Assembly (NCBI RefSeq): GCF_014646295.1
Contig: NZ_BMNE01000001.1
Location: forward strand, 124,001-188,000
Source of the DNA: Nocardia rhizosphaerihabitans
Lineage (GTDB): Bacteria > Actinomycetota > Actinomycetes > Mycobacteriales > Mycobacteriaceae
Direction of reading: 5' to 3'
Length of the DNA stretch: 64,000 nt
Position numbers and translations under genes: made by a program. A model generated the notes under the pieces. The model ran no database searches, was not told the DNA's origin, and saw only the letters and a program-made list of their open reading frames with translations. Position 1 is the first letter of the stretch, and every line of letters begins with the position of its first letter. Below, one piece after another: positions 1 to 6,157 of this stretch.

Positions 1-44
1 TACGAGATCCTTGAAGGCAAGATCGGCCCGCGTCCACCAACTGG

Positions 45-512
45 CTAACCTCGGGATATCAATCGATCGAACCGACCGATGCGACATGAGACGCCCGTAG
101 CCAGGTCGGCAAGCGCGTCAGCAGCTTCCGACAACGGCCGACGGTAGGATTCCGCTCCCGGATCGGATCCCGGCAGCTGTTTGCCGATGTTGTAGTCCTC
201 GGCGTTCTCGGACCGGTCGTGATTGGCACCGCTCTGGCGGGTCAGTGCGGCCATCTTTGGCCAGGACATCGGTCGCTTTGCCGGACGTGACAAGAGCTTC
301 GATACCCGAGGCCCAGTAGCCCTGGCCCACAGTGTGCCGCTGTTGTCGTTTCCGCTCATCAAGGTCGCGTCGTGAATCGCCTTGTACGTGTTGGTTAATG
401 CGGTCGTCGCGATCCGGCTGGCGAGACTGTAGGCGCCGGCCAGGTCGTAGAAGGCCTCTGGATCGACGTCGAGTTCTGCCAGGATGGTCAGCCCCGCAGT
501 TCGAGCCACCAC
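45..512 (-). pseudogene. Decayed N-terminal fragment of an actinobacterial secretion/polymorphic-toxin-type protein
   Basis: The reading frame begins MVARTAGLTILAELDVD and carries an early SGNDNSG motif, followed by a helical stretch ending QSGANHDRSEN. This resembles the alpha-helical N-terminal regions of Nocardia ESX/WXG-like or polymorphic-toxin proteins (inference from memory of the family style). Around residues 72-86 the local frame reads poorly (SRPAKRPMSWP), while the neighbouring reverse frame reads GKATDVLAK, which fits the helix better. This suggests two compensating indels. No C-terminal domain follows and the frame stops after about 155 codons. It is probably a truncated remnant; function unknown. 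It is the first gene-like object of the island and has no intact partner in the window. Confidence 0.4.
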
Positions 513-669
513 CCACAGGAGCCCGACGGTGAGGCGGGGTAGACCACTGCGGCCCCTCGAGTCGCCAGCAAGACGACGAGAGCATCACCGAAACCATAGC
601 CTGAGGACAGATGTGCGTTCTCGAAGACACTTCGCACGCGAACTCGGCCTCCACTCGAACAGCCACCAT

Positions 670-940
670 AGGCTCATGCCCGCTCGCGGGGAGCACGCTG
701 GGATCGGAGGAAGGGTTCGACCATGGCAGGGCTCATCCCCGCTCGCGCGGGGAGCACATTTCGCCACATGGGTTACTACAGACCACCCGGGGCTCATCCC
801 CGCTCGCGCGGGGAGCACAGACCGCCCGCCATAGTTCTGGCTACGATCGCGGGCTCATCCCCGCTTGCGCGGGGAGCACATCTCAGCGAGGCGCTGCGCC
901 ACGTAATCCATGGGCTCATCCCCGCTCGCGCGGGGAGCAC
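670..940 (-). CRISPR. Type I-E CRISPR mini-array, 5 repeats / 4 spacers, no cas genes in the window
   Basis: Four 29-nt repeats lie at 729-757, 790-818, 851-879 and 912-940. The third differs by one base (C to T). A degenerate 27-nt repeat missing two bases lies at 670-696. The four spacers (697-728, 758-789, 819-850, 880-911) are each exactly 32 nt. Read on the minus strand, the repeat starts GTGCTCCCCGCGC and ends GATGAGCCC with a CCCCGC/GCGGGG hairpin, the standard actinobacterial type I-E repeat. The decayed repeat at the left is expected at the leader-distal end, so the array should be transcribed leftward with the leader at the right. No Cas3, Cascade, Cas1 or Cas2 gene is visible, so it must rely on Cas proteins elsewhere or be inactive. 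Confidence 0.95.
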
Positions 941-1040
941 ACTAACTCACCTGCGGGTTTGCACGCCAAACACCCGATTTACATTCACTTTCCACCGACC
1001 ACCATCAGCCTCCAACATAGTTCAGCCCTTCCGCCACCTC
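941..1040 (-). promoter_or_regulatory. Probable CRISPR leader
   Basis: This stretch directly abuts the intact right-hand repeat and is visibly richer in A/T than its surroundings (runs such as GATTTACATTCACTTTCC). Repeat decay lies at the opposite end of the array, which places the leader and promoter here, reading leftward. The assignment rests on position and composition only; no -10/-35 pair is clear. Confidence 0.45.
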
Positions 1041-1802
1041 ACTGCAGATCCCGCAGCTGCCAACCACCTGCATCTCGTCAGGTTCGCTGGTCTGTCGGAT
1101 GCTGCGAGGACTCAGACTGTCCATCGCCCGCAGACAACGGCCAAGCCATTGGGCCAGGGCCCAGCGGATCCTGGTGTGAGGGCGCTTTGGAATTGCACGC
1201 GAGTGAAGCTTGCATGATCCTCCTCGCGGACATCGAGCGGCAAAGTTGCCTAGCCGACCTGTACTGGCTTCGGACCACGGGACGAGCGAGCCCGGACCAA
1301 GGTGGTCCGGCGCCGACTCGACCGCGGCGGCCAGCCGCATGCGCACCGCGGCGAAGTCGGCCAGCCCGGTATCGAGGCTGGCCAGCGCATGGGTACCGAT
1401 ATCGGAGCGGGTAGCGGCCGCCAGCGTTGCCCACCTGTCGAGTCCGGCCCACTGCCGCAGCGGGACTTGAGGAATCGAGAAAGTACACGATCCACTCGCA
1501 CTCGCGGGCGACCGGGCACCTGATAGATGCGTTGCCAGCGGCGAGGAATGGGCCATTGTGCGTTACGAACGTCCGACTCGGGCACTGGCGGCAAGGCCAC
1601 CCGAGACAGGTACACGTGATCGGTCCAGAATGCGGTGCGCTATCGCCTACCTTGATGGGCGACCGGCTCCCCTATGGTGCAAAGATCACCGAAAGCGAGC
1701 TTTACGCACGAAATTTGGTCATGGCATAGTCAAACAAGCGCAGGCTTCCCAGAAACCGGGCGGCAGCGTTGGCCAATTCATCGAGCAGACAGGACAAGCC
1801 GC
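1041..1802. other. Stretch without a recognisable gene
   Basis: Open frames exist on the minus strand (about 1005-1615), including a helix-rich run around WATLAAATRSDIGTHALASLD. None has a convincing start, a ribosome site or a family signature, and plausible protein segments fall in different frames. This may be a decayed gene. Nothing further can be supported. Confidence 0.4.
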
Positions 1803-2150
1803 ATGGCACGCAAAGTGGTAGTCAACATCGTCGACGACATCGACGGCACCACACCCGCTACCGAAACGGTCACCTTCGGCGTCGATGGCGCCCTCTACGA
1901 AATCGACCTCTCCGACAACAACGCAGCCAAGCTGCGTGACACCATGGAGCAGTGGGTCCCACACGCCCGCAAAACCGGCCGCACGGCCAAATCCACCAGC
2001 CGAACCATTCCATCCCCGGCCAAGCCTGCGCGAAACCGCAACGATCTCACCGCGATCCGCACCTGGGCCGCAGAAAACGGCCACAAAGTTTCCGCGCGCG
2101 GCCGCATCGCCGCCGAGATCGTCGACGCCTACAACGAGGCGGTCGCCTGA
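1803..2150 (+). CDS. lsr2: Lsr2-family H-NS-like nucleoid-associated xenogeneic silencer
   Basis: This 115-residue protein has the full Lsr2 layout. The N-terminal beta/oligomerisation domain starts MARKVVVNIVDDIDG and runs to about residue 60. A basic Ser/Pro/Lys linker follows, then the C-terminal DNA-binding domain (AIRTWAAENGHKVSARGRI) with the AT-hook-like R-G-R that inserts into the minor groove of AT-rich DNA. The length matches the family (about 110-115). The start is fixed by an AGACAGGACAA ribosome site a few bases upstream. It is monocistronic, with a strong hairpin directly after the stop. Its place in an island next to CRISPR, restriction and recombinase genes suggests an island-borne paralogue acting on the element itself or competing with the host Lsr2 (inference). 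Confidence 0.95.
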   Translation: MARKVVVNIVDDIDGTTPATETVTFGVDGALYEIDLSDNNAAKLRDTMEQWVPHARKTGRTAKSTSRTIPSPAKPARNRNDLTAIRTWAAENGHKVSARGRIAAEIVDAYNEAVA

Positions 2151-2155
2151 CCGAC

Positions 2156-2188
2156 CTGCTCGTGCCCGGACAATCCGGGCACGAGCAG
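2156..2188 (+). terminator. Perfect 15-bp hairpin after lsr2
   Basis: The arms 2156-2170 and 2174-2188 are perfect inverted repeats (CTGCTCGTGCCCGGA and its complement) around a CAA loop, beginning 5 nt after the lsr2 stop. No T-tract follows, so it is either an actinobacterial stem-type terminator or an mRNA 3'-stabilising element. Confidence 0.8.
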
Positions 2189-2743
2189 CAGGGCACGGAT
2201 CCAGCGGTGGTGGCACCCGTCGGTGTGCCAAGTCCTCGACGACAGCTACTCGAACGAGACCCGACACCCTGTCACCGATCGACAGAACATCGGCTTCGTC
2301 GCGCCGAAACACTCAACCCTGACTTCCATGAGGAAGGAAGGAGCTCGCGCGTTGCGCGCGGTAGATATCACCGACTCGCGGGTGATCAAGGACTTATAGC
2401 GACTCCGTCATCCCAACCGTTATGTTCGAGCGCACGATCAGGACGGCCGAACGTCAGGCACCGAAGGACCCAGTCGAAGGCTTCGCCGTCGGCATTTCCA
2501 CGGTGTAGTCGGAACCCTTGACCTGATCGGGTGAAGTGTGGGAGCTACCGCAGAAGCCGCTGAGCTGGTAACGACCTGGAGCCAGACCCCAGCGGACAGG
2601 ACGCACGGTACTGCCTGGACCCGCTGAACCGGCGCCGATCACCGCAAAACACACCCCCACTTAATGTGTGGGCCGAGTTCAAGCAGACACGGTGATGTGA
2701 AGGTGCGCACGAGTCCGCTCATCAGCCCCTTACCGTGTGCTGA
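2189..2743. other. Stretch without a recognisable gene
   Basis: Only short open frames are present. One minus-strand frame (2454-2660) contains a segment around LAPGRYQLSGFCGSS that could be the tail of a lost secreted protein, but there is no ribosome site and no family match. Nothing else is supported. Confidence 0.35.
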
Positions 2744-3148
2744 CTACCGCCTCAATTTTGTCGCCAATCGTTTTATTTCGCGGCGCTGGGCAGCCAGCAC
2801 CGCGGTCAGCATCTCTTCGGCGGCTCCAGGAGGAAGTCCAGCTATCACCTTACTGGCAGCCCCAGGTTCCATGTCAGCGACCAATTCCGCAGCAATTGCT
2901 GGCCGCTGTGCAGCCAGCGCGGCGGTGGCGGCCGTTGAGTGTCGCCCCACAGCAGGGACTCGGCCGACGCCGCCATCGGATGAGCTCGCAGGGTCACGGC
3001 TCGGCTGTACCCGGTTGAACTCTGCTCGACTCCAAGCTTCGATCCACTGATGTTCGTCGAGCCACGGCTCGCTTTGAGCCCGCGCCCCGTGCATCGAATA
3101 CGAACGCAGGACCATCACTTTCACGAGACCTCGGTACATGCCAATCAC
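2744..3148 (-). pseudogene. Possible remnant with MgtE-N/FliG-like short helical repeats
   Basis: The last ~60 residues of this frame form alternating amphipathic helices (AELVADMEPGAASKVIAGL, then PPGAAEEMLTAVLA). These resemble the superhelical repeats of MgtE N-terminal domains, also found in small actinobacterial proteins of unknown function. The N-terminal half is low quality, and the frame overlaps the recombinase remnant at 3142-3330 on the other strand. No ribosome site is evident. I treat it as a probable fragment; function unknown. Confidence 0.3.
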
Positions 3149-3330
3149 GATCCATCCCCTGGAAACGACGCCCCGAAGCCAACAAACTGCTCCAACTACT
3201 ACGCGACCCCGACCGCGGGTTCGACGCCGTCGTCATCGGCGAACGCGGCAGTTTCAGCCCCAAACCGAGCTCAACATGCAAAGTCACTGCAGCACAGGCG
3301 GTTCAGAGCACGCCTGCGGCCACCGATTAG
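3142..3330 (+). pseudogene. Remnant of a large serine recombinase (resolvase-domain fragment)
   Basis: A 62-codon frame opens with QSRSIPWKRRPEANKLL and continues LRDPDRGFDAVVIGE. It matches, residue for residue in many places, the resolvase-domain segment QSRSVPWHRRTEAAKLL...LRDPGRGWAGIVVGE of the intact recombinase at 11667-13409. After about 36 residues the homology ends and an unrelated tail runs to a stop. The catalytic serine region upstream and the whole C-terminal zinc-ribbon part are missing. It is therefore the scar of a second recombinase, either an older integration event or a partial duplication. Confidence 0.8.
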
Positions 3331-4464
3331 CAAGCGTGTTGGAGCTCATCGAGCCCGCGCAGGGTTCAGTTGGCGAAATTGGAACAGGCCGACCAGTCAT
3401 GGGCGGCAGATTCCCGAAGGCGAGTGGCTGACCCGGCTATGGCTGGCGCCCCTACCCACTCAATCGGCCGTGCCGCGCCCAAATCGTTCGATGAGGGCGG
3501 GCCCGGGATGATCGACGATGCGGGACCGTTGCGCCGGACCGAGATGCAGCACCACCGCGACCGGCCCACGGAGGCCAATGGTCGGCCTCCTCAGCTGACT
3601 GAGTCAGTGACTGTCGGATTGTTCGACACCAGCCGATAGTCGAATCATGATTAGATGCACATATCTATACCCCTTACTACCATTTGCGCGCTCGGTACCC
3701 CGACCGTTTCCAGCTGAGCCTGTGCCGGACGCAGGCTTCGCTGAAATACGAACCTGCCCGGCATCACCGCATTCCTCCAGGTTTGACACCAACGCATCCC
3801 GGGGGCTAGCGACCCGAACAGCCAGCTCCCACCTTGCCCCGGCCATCAGCGCCACACCGCACGCTGGCCCGGCGGTACCACTACGCAGCTATCGTTGCCG
3901 ACGCAGACAGGCGGTCGCCGTCACCACCGTGAGTGATTGTCAGAGCGATCAGCCAGCGAGGAAGACGAGCGCCTGACCCGTGCGCACCATAGGCATCGCG
4001 CACCACATTTCCTATCCCGATTGGCGTCGGCACGTCGGTCGCACTCGTCGACTCGCTGCCCCGCGCGGACCAGATTGGCGAACGGCCGAGGATACCCTAT
4101 CTGGTTGGTAAGCAACGCCGCACAGGTTCACAAGTGAGCGAGGACGCGGGCGCGGCAACCGCAAAAAAGTTAGCTGCCTGATTGCTGTGCACTGAATTTC
4201 CCCCGCGTGTCGTACTCCGACACGCCGACGGCCGGGCGACTTCAAGGCGAGCGTCTACATGCACTCACCCGAGTATCGGGCAGTCCGTGAAGCGGTCTTG
4301 TAGAGAACACCGGGTGGCCACAAGACCACGCCGCATCGCCGCAAGGTCAGCCCGGAGGGAGAGACGCGAATCCGCTGGTAGACCACTTCTGCGGACGATG
4401 TCGAGCGCGTTCCGTTTGTGACCGTTTATGTGACCGTTTTGAGGCTGACGACCCGGTATCCACG
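3331..4464. other. Long stretch without a recognisable gene
   Basis: More than 1.1 kb with only short, low-quality open frames on both strands. An McrB-type GTPase would be expected upstream of the mcrC remnant that follows, but no Walker motif or continuous frame can be found. This part has probably decayed or been deleted. Confidence 0.5.
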
Positions 4465-5704
4465 ATGATCTCCAGTGACGGCAGCGGCCCCGCCTCGGAT
4501 GTCTCCGACGCGGGGCCGCAAGCGAAAAGAGCTGCTACGAGCTACTTTTCAAGCACTCGACACCACTACTTCTGCGCGGCCTTGAACTCGCGACGGCGGC
4601 GGTGCAGGATCGGCTCGATCTACCGCGACGGCCGCATCCTCGAGATCCGACCCCGGCTGGGCATCGAGACGATCGCAGCATGGGCAGGTGCGGCGTTGAA
4701 CGTGCGCATCGTCCCCGATTCGGCCGAACACGGCCCCTCCCCCGGTTTCGTCGCTGAACTCCTCGCCGCCGCCTGGCGTGCCACCGTCACCAGCGCCGCA
4801 CTCCACGGGCCACCAGCACTCCGTGCACCAGTGCGTCACGTATCACCCCACGTACGTGGCCGTTTGGACATACCGGCGACACTGGCGTTGAGGTCGACGC
4901 GCAGCCCCAATGTGGTCTCGACGAGCCGGCCCAAACAACTCGACAACCTAGTCGCTTCGACGATCGTGCTCGCCGACCGTGTGCTCGATCGCGCGCTGCG
5001 CCGCACAGGATGGCGTGGGCAACGCATCGACGAACTGCTGCCGCAACTCAAAGCCGCCATCGGCAGCCGGCCCGCCCTCCCCACTCAACGCAGTCTCGCC
5101 CGCGTCCGATACACCCCGACAACGCTGCCCTTCGCGGCGCCGCCGAACTGTCATGGCGCATCGCACGCCATCGCGGTCTGCTCGCAAACGCCGCCGACCA
5201 CACCGACAGCGGGCTCCTTATCGACGTCGCCGAACTATGGGAACTATTCGTCCTGCACTGCGCCCGCCGCGTTTTCGGCTCAGCACACGTTACTCACGGC
5301 ACCCGGCTCACTAACTCGGGCGCACTCCTGCGCGCCATCGACAACCCCGCCCGCACACTAGGACGGCTCTACCCCGACCTCGTCATCGGCCCACTGCACC
5401 ACCCGTGGGCAATCGTCGACGCCAAGTACAAGCGCCTGATCGACCCTGTCGGTGTCGTTCGTGAAGACCTCTACCAGATCAACGCCCACCTGGGCACCCA
5501 CACCAGCGCACCCCTCCCGCTGGGCATGCTGGCCTACGTCGAATTCCCCGGACAGCCACTACCTCGCGAGCAGAAAGACTCGGCCCATGGACCACCACCA
5601 TCGGCCACCCAGTCAGATTCCAACGCCTGCCGGTCACCGAAGACGGCTGCGTTGCAGCACTACAGCAGCTGGTTCGGCGTCCACCCCACCATGCGCCGCG
5701 CTGA
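4465..5704 (+). pseudogene. mcrC: Frameshifted mcrC (modification-dependent restriction, McrBC nuclease subunit)
   Basis: McrC is the PD-(D/E)xK nuclease partner of the McrB GTPase. Three successive frames join into one McrC-like protein of about 410 residues. Frame 1 carries the N-terminal part (GSIYRDGRILEIRPRLGIET, then a long helical section to ARVRYTP near 5113). Frame 3 carries DNAALRGAAELSWR to about 5570, including the nuclease core YPDLVI ... IVDAKYK (about 5370-5433). The remaining frame carries the C-terminus (LGPWTTTIGHPVRF to HHAPR, stop 5702-5704). The breaks fall at about 5113-5120 and 5570-5582. Residues before GSIYRDG are poor, so the true start may also be damaged. No mcrB is visible. 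Non-functional as written unless these are sequencing errors. Confidence 0.8.
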
Positions 5705-5815
5705 CAAATCCTGCTGCCAAGTCCTATCCGCAGCGGCAAGCTCCCGAAGCCCTGTCGGGCACGACGTCGCAAGATGGGCAACGATCTTGTTCAAATGACA
5801 ATGGCGAGCGAGAGC

Positions 5816-6019
5816 CTACGACGGGTCGAGCTTCTCTTCTCTGGCGGTGTCAGCCGGGAACTCGGAAGGGTTTTTGATCGCTGCGATCAGGTCGCGGGCT
5901 GCGTGTACGACCGGAAGGCAGGCGCGCAGCAGGTCGGCCACGGCGGCGGGGATCTGGGCGGCGTTCTGCAGGATGAGCACGATGACGGCGAGGAGTGCGA
6001 TGATTTCGACGGCGTTCAT
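5816..6019 (-). CDS. Small single-span membrane protein, divergent from the STAND ATPase
   Basis: This 67-residue protein starts MNAVEIIALLAVIVLILQN. One hydrophobic helix (about residues 4-19) is followed by an amphipathic helical segment and a charged tail ending REEKLDPS. No cysteines and no known motif. The composition is clearly protein-like and the start codon sits exactly at the hydrophobic segment. It points away from the large ATPase gene that starts 138 nt to the right, so the two may share a control region. A holin-like or membrane-effector role is conceivable but not shown; function unknown. Confidence 0.55.
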   Translation of the reverse strand: MNAVEIIALLAVIVLILQNAAQIPAAVADLLRACLPVVHAARDLIAAIKNPSEFPADTAREEKLDPS

Positions 6020-6157
6020 GCTGGTAAGCGTTGTTCCGGAGGGGAATTCGGTGCATCCGGTGCGGCCAAGTCCCCGCTCGACCCCAGGATGGAGGCTATG
6101 GGCAGGCCTGGTCTGCCGAACGTCACCGAACGCCGACCGGGTAGATCGAGGGGAACA

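Noticed and set aside
484..1414. Several Arg/Ser-rich open frames across the CRISPR array (for example 611-1414 on the plus strand)
   Set aside because: They are created by the repeats themselves: translated repeats give HPRSRGEH or PLARG blocks. No ribosome sites or family signals.
6032..6050. TTCCGGAGGGGAATT as a possible second att copy of the tRNA 3' end (TGTCCGGAGGGGGACT)
   Set aside because: The similarity is short and interrupted. It lies upstream of the small membrane protein gene on that gene's strand and looks like chance.
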